64,000 nt of DNA, taken from Saururus chinensis. Taxonomy: Eukaryota > Streptophyta > Magnoliopsida > Piperales > Saururaceae. Position 1 is the stretch's first letter. The number at the start of each line of letters is the position of its first letter. The translations under genes and the position numbers were made by a program. Below are positions 47,345 to 60,100 of this stretch, piece by piece. The notes below the pieces were generated by a model. It ran no database searches. It worked only from the letters and a program-made list of their open reading frames with translations, and was not told where the DNA came from. The stretch is taken from contig CP141143.1 of NCBI GenBank assembly GCA_035235625.1, positions 6,678,501-6,742,500 of the forward strand, in the 5' to 3' direction.

Positions 47345-49762
47345 TAATACTACTCAGTAAATAAATTTTGCCACTCTCCCGCCACTAAAAATTTGCTTAG
47401 AAGAGAAAAATTGAGAACACGAAGAAATAATAGTTCAATCTACCAGAGCTGAGAACATCAACTAATCAAATTAAAAATTCAGGGCCCTTGTTTGACTTTC
47501 CAAAACACTTTAAGGCTGGAGCACCCATGCGCGCCAAATAATGCATCCATGCCATAGCAGGTACGAGGACGTGAACATAAAGTAAGAGTCTAAGAGATGA
47601 GACCTCCGGCTTTTCATGGCTTTCTGGTCTCGTACTCAATGTTTTGGGGCACTTCTGGCGATCTCCATTCGGAGCAGAAGAGGGAAATAGAAAGATGGAG
47701 AGAGAGGCAATTTTCAGAGCCGAACTTTCTTTATTAATTTATTTCATATGGTTAGACTTTTATTTTTTATTTTTTTGCTGAAGCAATGTGGTTTGACATT
47801 TGACATTGAAAAGGATGGACATTTCATATTTTTATTGATCAAAGTAGCAGGGGGGAGTTCGTATCTAAGAGTAGGAAGCGTATGTCCTGCAACCTTTGAA
47901 TTGACTGCAGTTTTATGATTTTTTTCAGAATTTCATACCCCAGAGGACAGCATGGAAGGGGAAACAACAAGTAGGATCTTTCCCCCTTATTGGTGTGTCA
48001 CCGTGGCTCTCATCCGTGAAGGGATTCCATGCATGGCTTACCTGGAATGTACCGGTTTAGCCTCTTTAAGACTCAACCACGGATGGAAAGAGGAGCATAG
48101 CAAAATACTCTCTTTGCTCCATTTCAAGAGTCTAAATTGCAAAAAAAACTTTTGTCCCACAATAATTGTTTGAAATGGTATGGAAGTTTCTTAATTTAGT
48201 GAATCAAATTGCTTTGGTTATGCTGGATGGAGCAAAATTGTTAGTGGCTTAAGTGTGGATGGTGTAAGAAGGTTGACAAAGGAGGTCCTTAATTATCACC
48301 TATTATCTAATTTTAACTACTAAAATGGGAAGGGGGAAGGTTTTCGTCTTTTGAAAGTAAATATTGGTGTTTTGGACTGAATCGGCCTCTTAGATTTATA
48401 CGTTCTACTTGGTCAAAAGGAAAATTTGACAGGCTGTGTGACCTTGCTTCTACGAACAAAATGTTTTTTTAAAAGTGGGGATTGACTTGTGTCATTTGAT
48501 TCTCATAGATTCTGAATCAGAGCGTTGGGATGGTTTAGTTGGTAGGGTTTGGTTAGAACAGCTGTGGTGCTAAGTATATTAAATCCTGAATCAACGGTTT
48601 GAAGGTAGAAAACATATATTCTAGACCCGAATCCGTTAGGCTGCTCTTTACAAATTTATCATGAAAGCAATATGATAAGTGCTTGTGCCAAACTTTATGC
48701 AGAGTTCAACGCCCCTTGTGTTTTGTTGCTAGACCCACCGATGACAATTGCATACCAGCTTAAATTAGATGATTGGGTGCTGGGTCCATCCATATTATTT
48801 ATATATAATCCATTGCTCACTTGATGATTTAATAACTGGTCCAAATTAATTAATTTTCAAGATCCAATCAGGTAATGCTTAGGTAAGCATGACATATTGA
48901 CATCCCCTCATGATCCTGTAATACACAGATTGGGAGTGTAGAGTTATTTTTTGTGTTTTACGTGGATCTATCAATCAAACACAACTGACCCTACTTACCT
49001 ACCTGAACTACCACTGTCCCATTTGCGTAGCCCGCCGAGTCGCCAGAAATAGACTCCGGAGTTGTTCGTTGTTGCCTTAATTTGCATAGAAACGCTCGAT
49101 GCATACTTCAATTGTTTTGCCTTTAACCCGTGACTTTCCGAGCAATTAGAAATAACCTGCAAGGGTTGGTCGCTGCCTGCTTCTCTCAGTCTTAAATTAA
49201 TTATTTTATTTAAGAATAAAATTTATTTTATATTAATAATTTAATTTAATAAAAATTATTAATTTTTAAAATATAACTATTAACATAGGATAAAAAAGTA
49301 TGAAAATACCAAATACGCTTGCACCCTGTGTGCTGGCCGCACACTCACCGCTGTGGCTACACTGGGCCTTTGTAAAAGGGACGGAGAATAAAGTGGGATG
49401 TGCTCGAAGGATCTGTCTATCCTCATCACACATACACTGGCGTATATTATCATTAGCTTACTTACGTTGTTGATCACGAGGATCGCAGCTCCCCTAAAAT
49501 GGAAGTAAATCCCACCTTATATTTATTTACTCATAACCACATGGTGTACTGAATGATTTCTTCTTTATTGGTCGGTGCACGCCGTGGAACCTCGTGTGCG
49601 ATCCAAATGGTGAATGACGTCAGATCCCTCGTTCTTTTGGCCATTGGATCAGCTCATCCAGCCTATATGGGCCGCAATACATGGGCTTTGGTCAACCAAG
49701 ACAAACTTTGATATTCCTCGCTTATTTTTCTTTAGCAGATTCTTTTTTCATAAAATATATTA
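47345..49762. other. Intergenic, no supported gene
   Basis: Promoter region of the ATL gene followed by anonymous sequence. Near 48530-48600, tagttggtagggttt resembles a Pol III A box but the B box is poor, so no SINE is called. 49190-49280 is very AT-rich. Confidence 0.4.
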
Positions 49763-49967
49763 AGAGTATATTTAGATTGGTAAAAAATTTTAAAAAAAAG
49801 AGAAAAATAAAGTAAATCCAAATAAAAGAGAAATTAAGAGATTCTTAAAAAAATTTATTGTTTGGTTACAAAAATGATGTTAGAGAAAATTGAAGAGTTA
49901 AGGTGGTGGTAGCAGTCATGGTGGTGAGGATGACAGTGGTAGTAGAGGTAGCGGTAGTAGTGGTGGT
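49763..49967. mobile_element. Truncated second copy of the GGT-satellite Tourist-like element
   Basis: Begins agagtatatttagattggta after a TTA and continues with aaaagagaaattaagagatt and then ggtggtggtagcagt-type triplets, in the same order as 20098-20300. The copy stops abruptly at 49967 where different sequence (atcacgccccaacaccc) starts. The right arm is missing. Confidence 0.7.
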
Positions 49968-52900
49968 TATCACGCCCCAACACCCGCTAACCTAAGCCAT
50001 GCCTGGTCTAAGGGAAGGTTGGTGTGTGCGATGCGACAAAGTAATGTTTGATGCAGAAGACTTAACCTTTCATACAGGTAACTCATAATGAAGTAGCACA
50101 CCATAAACTTTGTACAAGAGAAAACGAGAAAGATAAAGGACTTCAAATAAGAATTAGTCCACATAATACCCATATACTTAGTGTCACCACCCGAGCTTTA
50201 AGTAGAGGCCAAATACCATTGGAGTGCACATAGCTCGAGCTGTGACAAGATAATAACATATTTTGCAAGAGATAAAAAATTTAATCTGAAACATGAATAA
50301 CTTTCTTACTAAATTTTTATTTAATCAAATAAAATGAGTTTCATCCAAGGGGTGTTCATCTGTAATTACAATAGCTACTAATGCTCAAAAGAAATCAAAC
50401 TAATCCTAATTCCCTTCGTTAACCTTGTGACTGTTAACTCTATCCTTTCTTGTCGTTCTTACGCATCCAAATCCTCAAATAAACCTACGTGCAAAATACG
50501 TCCGATAGAACGAACATTCCAAAAGTGAGTTAAAAGCTCAGTGGGTCTCAAATAGAACATACATTGAAATTTTAACAATCATCGTTCACACCACAACGAA
50601 TAATCAATCAATTTCCACAATAATACATTTAAACTTAATTGTTGAATATATTCATATGCATGCATCTCATTTAAACTTAACCAATAATCATTTAATACAT
50701 TTACATAATCACCATATGTACCGTATCTTATAACTCATAATCTACACAGCTTATTCCTTATACACCCAGAGAATTAGTTATATGATCCGTGATTTGCACA
50801 GATACGAATGCGCCGTGGGTGGTCATATGCGTGCACTCATAATGACCCATAAAACCGAGAGGGAATTGCCAAAGGCTGGGGTCCACCCTCATCCTTGCGT
50901 GACACATGAGTAGTCTTATTATCTTGAATCCTGAAATTGAGTCACCCAACCCAAACCTTAACTACCCTTGTCAACCAATCACTCTTTGGTGCGTTCTTAA
51001 TACTTAATCTACCAATTATGCAATGTACTCTTCTCACATACCCATAAGAGAGAAAACTAATCATATTTCATAAGCAATTTAAAGGCAAAACCAAAACCAT
51101 AATTTACTCAGTAATATAGCCATGCTTGCATATAGTTCAATCATATCAAAATGGAGTATAACGTGAATTGTAGAACACCATCTATCCTTTATAACTCACA
51201 TATATTAGATGCAAGTAAATTTATATCCTATATATAACTTGTGTCAGTTACATAAATAGTTCAGCCTTACAAAAACTTAAATAAGAGAATGAATTCATGT
51301 TGGTGCATGGCATAAAAATTTAATTCAGGTTCAATGATTCAAAAGCTTAAATACATCAACACACTAGCATAAATAGTACATATTCCTGTAGCAAAGCAAC
51401 AACATGTATAACACAATTCTATACAAACTATAACCATTCTCATGCATAAGTTTCTTAAATCCTTAATTTACATAAATAATCAGTCCATTGTGAGCACACA
51501 GATACTACCTGCTAGTAACTTACACCTGATATATAATTTGTAGCATTTTACATAATAATTCCCAATTCATTACTAACATTCAACTATTGGACAATATAAT
51601 GCATGTAACAACTCAAGACATGCGTTGCTTTAACAGTTAAAAGTTGGTATTGAAATATCATGGAACCGAATCAACTCAACAGTCATAATTAATTAAATCA
51701 ATCATAAGTCATGCTAAAACAAAGTATAAGGACTGCCCAAGTTGCATTACTTTAACCAGTACCTGGCTGATACATTATGATATATATATATATATATAGA
51801 TAGATATATACATCATACGGTCTCACAGCTCTATGCATAGTAGATGAAATTAACTTTAACCCATTCTATTTATATGACAGATATGCATCACTAAATCTAG
51901 AATTAAGAATTTAACTCACATATTGCATCTATACTTTAACCAGATCAATCATGCTAAAAACATAGTAATATTGTGCAAAATTGAATCGGAGTATTACATA
52001 TCAACGTTAGAAAACATACACTTAATCAAGGCATATCATACTTATGAGATTAAAATTCAAATGTAAACATGGTGTTAGAAATTCATTCACCACAATACAA
52101 TCACAGAACAAATCATGCCGAGAAGACAATTCATGATCTTAGGGGGACCTCACCTTAGCCTAATTCAAAGCACAAAACGTCCCAACTATTACTGTTCTTC
52201 TCAAATTTCAAAAGAAAACCACAACCAAACTCTAATTAGTGGTTGGAAATGTATAATTTACACAAGAGAAGGAAGAGGGTGTAATTTAGACAATTTCATG
52301 TGACCCCATTCACTGTGAACAGTGAATTTGAAATTGGGAAGAAGGGGATTATCCCAAATCAGAGAGAAGGGCGCTCTAAATCGTTGAAAAATACTACCTT
52401 TTTGTCTTCCCCTCTTTAGCCCGGTCCTCTCGCCGCCCAGATTCCCCCTTGTCGCCGCCGTCGAAGAAAGGGGTTATCCTAAATCAGAGAGAAGGGCGCT
52501 CTAAATTGTCGAAAAATCCTACCTTTTTGTCTTCCCCTCTTTAGCCCAGTCCTCTCACCGCCCAGATTCCCCCTTGTCGCCGCCGTCACACTCTCCAACT
52601 CGCTGCTCGTTAAACTAGGGAAAGGGGACTAATGGGGCGAGAGGGAAGGAGGACGTGAGATTTATAGAGAGGAGATGGGGAGAAATATGAAGGAGAAGGG
52701 GGGAGGAGAATCATGGAGGGGAAAAAAACAGGGATCATGGGGGAGGACTCGTAGGGGAGAAGGAGATCTTCTACTATTCTATTTGACGCTGGGGGAAGGA
52801 AGATCCCCGACTCTCCTAGAAACCTAACACCCGACGGGTCTGAGTTGAACTCAGACTCGAACTGGGTTCGGTTACTATCATTTTTTTAAAACAAACACAG

Positions 52901-53060
52901 GGTTACACTTAGTCCACTTAGCCCTCTCATGACTTAAGTAACATAACTAACATGACTCTGGGCCGATACCGGTAAGTAAAGTATAAAACATAGCAAAAAT
53001 AACATAAAACTCCACATAACAAGTAATATAAATGATCATAGAACACAACGTCTCTAGGCA
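49968..53060. mobile_element. Non-coding repeat block, possibly LTR-derived
   Basis: Abruptly replaces the satellite at 49967 with atcacgccccaacacccgct. A (t)atcacgcccc start followed by long AT-rich non-coding DNA resembles some plant LTRs and resembles 27571-31242 in composition. No gag/pol frame, paired LTR or target duplication was found, and the right edge is uncertain. Contains an (AT)n run at 51779-51815 and the duplication at 52338-52587. Confidence 0.3.
52338..52587. repeat. Two-copy 125-bp tandem duplication
   Basis: Copies at 52338-52462 and 52463-52587 are almost identical, sharing cagagagaagggcgctctaa, acctttttgtcttcccctct and cccttgtcgccgccgtc. Only a few substitutions separate them, so the duplication is recent compared with its surroundings. 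Confidence 0.9.
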
Positions 53061-54104
53061 TCCCCTGCTATGCAAGATCATCAATCACCCGCTCTTTATA
53101 AATTGAATCCTAACTACCTGCATATTACGCTATATAGCCCTAAAATAAAAACACACAAAAAAGAAGAGCGTGCAATATACGAAAGTGGTGACATGACAAA
53201 GAGGAGCATTATCTTTGTCTCATGTGTTTTAAATGTTGGAAACGTAATTTATCAAAAATATGTATTTTTTTTACAAAATATACCTACAAATAGGAAATAA
53301 TATTTATACTTCACTTTTTTACACCAAAAAGCCTTATCCTTTATTAATAAGAAATATAAAGATAAGATTCGTTCTTCCTAAGTGAAGTAGAAATATAAGT
53401 TTCCTTCCTAAGTGTGGTGGGGAGAACATGACAGAGAGAAGGTGTTTGGAGAAGTACGCACTTGAGCTGTGCAAAGCAATCTTTGTGCCCGCATACTAAT
53501 TTTCCCGTTTTGGCCTTTTTAACTCGGTTGATCGGAGTATTTTTTTGTCTCTGAACGAATATGCTTACTTTAGTCATTTGCTGCGTCATACGAAGTTTCT
53601 CTTCGTTTTTAATGGGCTTTGAGCCAAGCTTTGGCTTGGTCGAACTCTCAACCATAATTCATGTATCAATGTCCGCTTTTGTTGGGGGTGGTTGACGACG
53701 GAAAGCAGCCGTCTGGGCCGTTGTCTGCGATTCAATCAACTTGCAGGCTCTGTTCATCGAAATTTCTACGCGTTGCCCAACGGAGGCTTGGCTGTTGGCC
53801 ACAGATTGACAAATTTGTTGGAATGTTTGTAAGTGTACTTATGGATGGCGGTTTAGCTTCTACAGAGGTTGGAATCTGAATTTTAAGTTCTCTCCATGGA
53901 CAGAACCTCTCCTCGGGTACTCCATTTTCTTCGTCTAGATTCTTGTGTCGATGACAAGGGAATTGGGTTTCCTGTCCTCGTCAGGCGACACCCACGAGGA
54001 GAACGAAGACATTGATGTTTGCTTTGGAGGGAACATAAAGGAAAGGGGTCTGATCACGCTTGTTTGATTGGCCCCTTGTGCTGCTGTGTAAGCATTAAGC
54101 AGTC
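53061..54104. other. Upstream region of the XBAT32-like gene
   Basis: Bases 53660-54104 are more balanced in composition and probably contain the promoter and 5' leader. A 72-codon open frame at 53661-53879 could be a chance or upstream frame; it has no motif. 53344-53655 is open on the minus strand without family features. Confidence 0.4.
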
Positions 54105-57100
54105 ATGGGGCTCATCGGCGTGATGGGCTGGTCAATTGGCTGCTCGGCCACTGGGGAGCGCCTGGTGTCCGCGGCCAGGGACGGGGACCTTGAAGAAGCA
54201 AAGGCACTTTTGGAGTACAATCCTCACTTGGCTCGCTACTCTCCGTTCGGTGTTCGCAATTCTCCGCTCCACTACTCTGCAGTACATGGCCACTATGAGG
54301 TGAGTCTTACTTTCTGCCATGGCTTTTCCTTCAGTCTTTTTGTTATAGCGACAAATGTGAATACAAATTCAGCATTTTGAATGGGTTCTTGTTCCCTGAC
54401 TACAGATAGTTAATCTGTTGCTCGAGTGTGGTGTTGACATCAATGTCAGGAATAATCGTGGGCAGGTGATGTTAGTTGCGAGGCTGCTTTCTGCTGGGTC
54501 TTTTGTTTTTGGTCTTGTACAAACCAGAGAATTGTGATAATATGTGATTTTGCCAAACACAGACTGCTCTGATGTTAGCCTGCCAGTTTGGTCACTGGGA
54601 AACAGTTCAGACTCTCGTGATTTTTGGGGCAAACGTAAGACCTTCTGCTGTATTCTTCTCTTGTTTTTTATTTTTTTATCTTATCCGAACCTCTTTGCAA
54701 ATTAATCATGTAATTCAACCAAACTGATATTCGATGTCATTATCATTGATATTTGTTAATTGGGCTTTAGATCCACAAAGCAGACAAGCTCAATGGTGGT
54801 ACGGCTCTTCACTTTGCAGCAATTAATGGGCACTCTCGTTGCATACGCCTTCTGCTTGCTGATTATGTGCCTAGTATACAAAATATCGTAAATATTATAA
54901 GCAAGAGAGCAGGTCAAGAGGAATCGATCACGGGATTTGACAAGGGGTATATCATCTACTGCCCCCAGCATTTTCACAGTTCATATATATCTGGCCTAAA
55001 TCGCACTTGTATACTTGTTTTATCATAGGGCTCTGATGCGCACCATCAATAAAGCAGCTGATGGAGGCATCACTGCACTCCATATGGCGGCACTAAATGG
55101 GCACATTGAGAGTACTTTATTACTTTTGGATCTGGGAGCTTCGGTTTACTCTGTTACAGTCGATGATGGCAGCATAATTGATCTAATTGGTATTAAGTTC
55201 TTTATTCTGCTTTTTTTCTCTTTTAATGGTCATGGAACTATGATTGTTTATGTAGAGAGTATGCAATTTTTATGCTTTTGTTATACTCCTGGATCGATTA
55301 TGATTGTTCAAGGACAAGGTATGCCAACTTCATATAGGGATTTAACAACAGAACCTACAATTTAGAGACTTTTCTCTTTAATGGAGGTTTTCATTGAATT
55401 GTAGAAAAATTTATTGTGGAGTAATTAGCCATACAATTATAATCTTGACCAAGTCAAGTGTGGCGTTTAATTTTGTAATTCTCGAATACTACCAATAAAA
55501 ATAGTGATTGATGTCTCTATTGACTAGCATGTTTTTTTTCATATCAATTTGATGTTCCTTGGCAGGTGCAGGCAGCACACCCCTTCATTATGCCGCTTGT
55601 GGTGGAAATGCACAGTGCTGTCAAGTATGGTGCCTCAGTTTGTCTTACGAATAAATCATCTATTTTCATAACTTATCATAACCAATTCTGATTGATATGC
55701 GTGCATGTGAATAATAGCTTCTTATTGCCAGGGGTGCTCGTTTGACTGCCAAAAATGCAAATGGGTACGTTTATATTATACTCATTTAGATCTTAGATAC
55801 TCAAGTAATAATCTATTATTTTGAATTTTTTTATATACATAGAATGCCAAATAGGCTAAGTGGAAGCAATTGCTAGTTATAAAGTTCTCATGAGGAGCCC
55901 CAGTTTTATATTCTACTCATTTAGATCTTAGATAGTCAAGTAATAATCTATTATTTTGATTTTTTTTTAATATATGTATGGAATGTCAAATAGGCTAAGT
56001 GGAAGCAATTTCTAGTTATAAAGTTATCATGAGGAGCCCCAGTTCTGTAGTCACTTATGTATGCCGACCTAGAATTTTCTCATAGAACTTGTCGAAAGAG
56101 TCTTCTTTTTCTTTCAAATTAAGTGTTACAGAATTGAGAGAATTTTTAAAGGCTTGAGTAGAAAGGTTCTTTTTCTTAAAGAAATTTTTTTACTTGGTAA
56201 GTTGCTTACACGTAGTTATTGCCAACTGTTTGTGCTTTATTAGCGTTATTCACTGTAATGTACAGTTGGACTCCAGCAATTGTTGCTCGTTCATGGCATC
56301 GACATTGGCTTGAGGGAATCTTGAGTAAGCGACAAGCAGGTCTGCCGCGGCTTCTTCCTTCCCCATATCTCTCTCTGCCACTCATGAGTATTGTCAAAAT
56401 TGCAAGGTGAATTGCTCTCTCTCTAACCGCACATTATAAACGAATAAACTGAGCATTGGTTGGTTTTACATGATGATGCAGAAGTATTACAGTCATGGTT
56501 TGCAGTCTCAGATCTCGGTCTCGTCTCGGTACCCTAAAGAGATGAGATCTCGAAGAGATCTCGGAGATATCATGTAAAACAATTACAAGTGTTCAGGTCA
56601 TTGTAAAAAAATAGTTAACATATTTTTTGATGTGGGTATATGTTATTATTGACAAATATTAAACAATTGTAAACTTATGAGAATATAATAAAAATTATGT
56701 AGAGTAAGGAAAAATTATAATATTTATTGATGATGCAAAATGAGACAATAGAAATATTGTTTATGTAGAAAAATTAAAACCTATTTAGCTATAAGATCTA
56801 AGAATAAGTAAACCCAATGACATAAGACTAAGAATTAATTTAAGTAGAGCATTTAATAAAATACTAATTTTTCCTCTGTTTCACAATTTCCTATCCTTTA
56901 CGACTGTTGGATTGCTTAATCGGTCGTGACCCGTGATTGAAATCCTATGTAGCATGAGTAAACTCATCTTCCTCAATGAAAGCCAAAGGAGTCATGTTAA
57001 ATCCTTTATTTTGATTGGCTTCATTCCCTTTGAGAGTGTGTTTGCTACTATCATTTTCATCATAATCTCTTCCACAACTATTGTCTCCATCATCTGTAGC

Positions 57101-60100
57101 ACTATCATCATCAGACACTGGATCATCTACATGCATGTGAGATCCCTTGGTTATAGAAGATGATACAATTTCTTCTCTAAACCTTTTAACATCAATTCTA
57201 ACTTCTTTTGCTGCATCAGCAATCAAGGGATCAAGTTGTTTATCATCATGATCCATAGAGTCTGTTACTACCCACTCAGCATAAGGATTCTCTCTCTTAT
57301 CTAAATTTGCTTTAGCCACTAATTCAAAGTGGCCTAAGGGGTCATCCTCTTGTTTGTCACAATTTTTATAATTGTCTTCTATATCCTTTATCATCAACTT
57401 CATATTATAATGACAAAAGACCAATTTCTTCAACTTATTGTAGGACAATATATTCTTAGGCTTCGTGTGAATGAGGGCAAATGTGCTCAAATTTCTCTCA
57501 CATGGAGATGCAGATGCAGTTTGTGACAGTATACAAATAGCCAACTTGCTTAACGTAGGGCAATCAATCTCATACAATGACCATCATTCCCCTGAAAAAT
57601 AAAGAGAACAAAGTAATATCTTCATAGAGATGTATTAATCAATATATGGGTAAATTTTTTTATCTTCATGTTTAAGTTACTTGCCCACATTGTTTTTTTT
57701 TATTGAACGACACTTCTACTTCCAAATGTGCCACGTGCATCCCTAAACCTGACAATCTTTATATAAGTTGTTGTATGTCAATGATATTATATAAGAAAAT
57801 AAAGGATAAATTGTGTCTAATTAATATTTAGGTAATTACCTCACTGCCTATATTGCCTGCATCATCTAACATTGAAAACAACTTATCAAATACGTCATGC
57901 ACTGCCTTAATTAAATATGGTATGTGCCCAAGCTTTTTACTATGATAGTACTTAGGATTGAGGTAGTACGCTACATAAAAAATTGCATAATAATTAAGAT
58001 AAGTAACATATTTCCTAAAAGGAATAATTGTTAGAGAAGCTTACCGGCCTTGTAGATGGGTTCATCCATTGATCTTACCCACCTCTTATTAATAATTTTA
58101 TTAACCCATACATAAGACCTTGGAGATGAGATTTCAATGGCCATCTTCATCCTATCAATAGCCTCATAAACAGATCCCATCGTTGGAAATTTTTCAGTGT
58201 CCATGACTCGTAGATCCCATCGTTGGCTCCATGATCGCAATTGAATCCCTTACTTCTTCCCAAAATTTGTTATCAAGCACAATTTTCTCCACATCTGTAG
58301 CACATGAATGACTTTAAAGGTTAGAATCTAGCCACTGTTAACTTAAGAAGAATGATTGCAGTGCGTTCTTCTCCCTTTGCAAGCTCTCTAGTGCAATGAA
58401 GTTTGTTGCGAACCGTGTTGCCCCTGGACGAACTAAATCCCGACCACAAGCTTGTCGTATATGGTGAATAAGTTTGTCAAGGTTATATATAAATCTTGTC
58501 ACCATTCTTCCCTTTTTAACAGCATTTTCCACAAAGCCATATTTTGTGACTTCTTCAAACATGAGGTCTATACAATGAGCTGCACAAGGTGTCCAATATA
58601 ATGCATACCTCTGCATTAACATCTTGCCAGCTTTCTTATAATTGCTAGCATTGTCTGTGACAATCTGAACTACATTCTTTTTTCCAATTCTCTTAATTTG
58701 TTCTTCAATTAAGTTCATGATGTAGTAAGCATTCTTTTCCTTTCCCGAAGCATCAACTGAGTCTAAAAAATAAATTCTTCGGTTGCTATAAACCATGAAA
58801 TTGTTGATTGACATTTTTGTCGACCCCATCCATCCATCACACAAAATGGAGCATCCATATTCATTCCAAATAGGTTCCATATCCTTAATCCTCTTGTCTA
58901 TGTCTTTAACCTCTTTGTCTAAATATGTTCCCAATATATCTTTAGCAGTGGGAATACATACTTCTTTTCCAAGTGCTTGTGCTTCAGATATCATGTTTAG
59001 TAAATGAGGATCATATGCAACATGAGTAGGAATATAGTTAAAGATAAAAAAACTTAGAAATCATCCTACCAAGTCTTTCTCTCAAACCAGGTGAGACTAT
59101 ATCTGTAATGGTTTGTTGGTTTGACACACCAACTTTTCTCCTCTTTGCATGTGCTCCACTACTAGAACCACCTATGCCAGTTGATACAACCCTAGCTGCT
59201 TCAGGCTCATCCTCATCTGATGTGTCAATTTGAACCTCTGATTCATACCCAAGACGACCAATTTTTGCATGCATCTTTTCTTTTTTGTCTCTTGAATCAA
59301 GCATTTTTTTTCTTATTTTCCTCCTTGAGGCCTTTCAGTTCATTTTGCACATTCTTAGGACACTTTTTGCACCTTGCAACATCTTTACCACATATCAAAT
59401 GATCCTTCAATCTTGTCACTCCCCCAGCCTTCATAATTTTATCACAATAATTACATCTTGACCCCCTAACGCCCACTAGCATTCCATGCTCCCAACCCTT
59501 ATCTGTTGTCATAATTTTTGCATAAAACATACATAAAAATAATAAGCTATCTGCAAAAAAAATTATACTTGACATCCTCATCTAATAAAGTAATCAACAC
59601 CAAAGTTAGATAAGAGGTTCACATTTCATAAAATTAGTCTAAAAGCAAAAATGATGAATAAAGGAATAAAATATGGCAATTTAAATACTGAATACCTCAC
59701 AAGAAGAGTATGCACATAAAATAAGAAAATGAACTTTGCTTGTGGAGAAGCTATAGCATCCTAGAAAAAAAAATGCTAAAGCTTAAAATAGTCAGAGCAA
59801 TAAAGCTCTATCAAGTGTTAGATAATATCAACTTTGGCTGATCATTATTCCATCTTCACATACATAATTTCACATTTCAGAAAATTAGTCACCAATATTT
59901 GATACAAGGAAAAATGAATTTTTACCCATATAGACAATTTTCTGCAATCTGTGGAATATTCATGCTCCTGCCGCTCTCATCAAACTCTGGTAGCATCCTA
60001 GCAGAACTCAGGTAGCAACAACTTGTAACAAGATCTGGCCAAGTGAAGACAAAGGCTTTTTTGTTTAAAAAAATGGCCCTATCTAAAATAGCATGTTTAC

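Noticed and set aside
48525-48640. Second SINE candidate (tagttggtagggttt)
   Set aside because: B-box match is poor and no A-rich tail follows.
53344-53879. Open frames upstream of the XBAT32-like gene
   Set aside because: No motif; position fits promoter and leader sequence.
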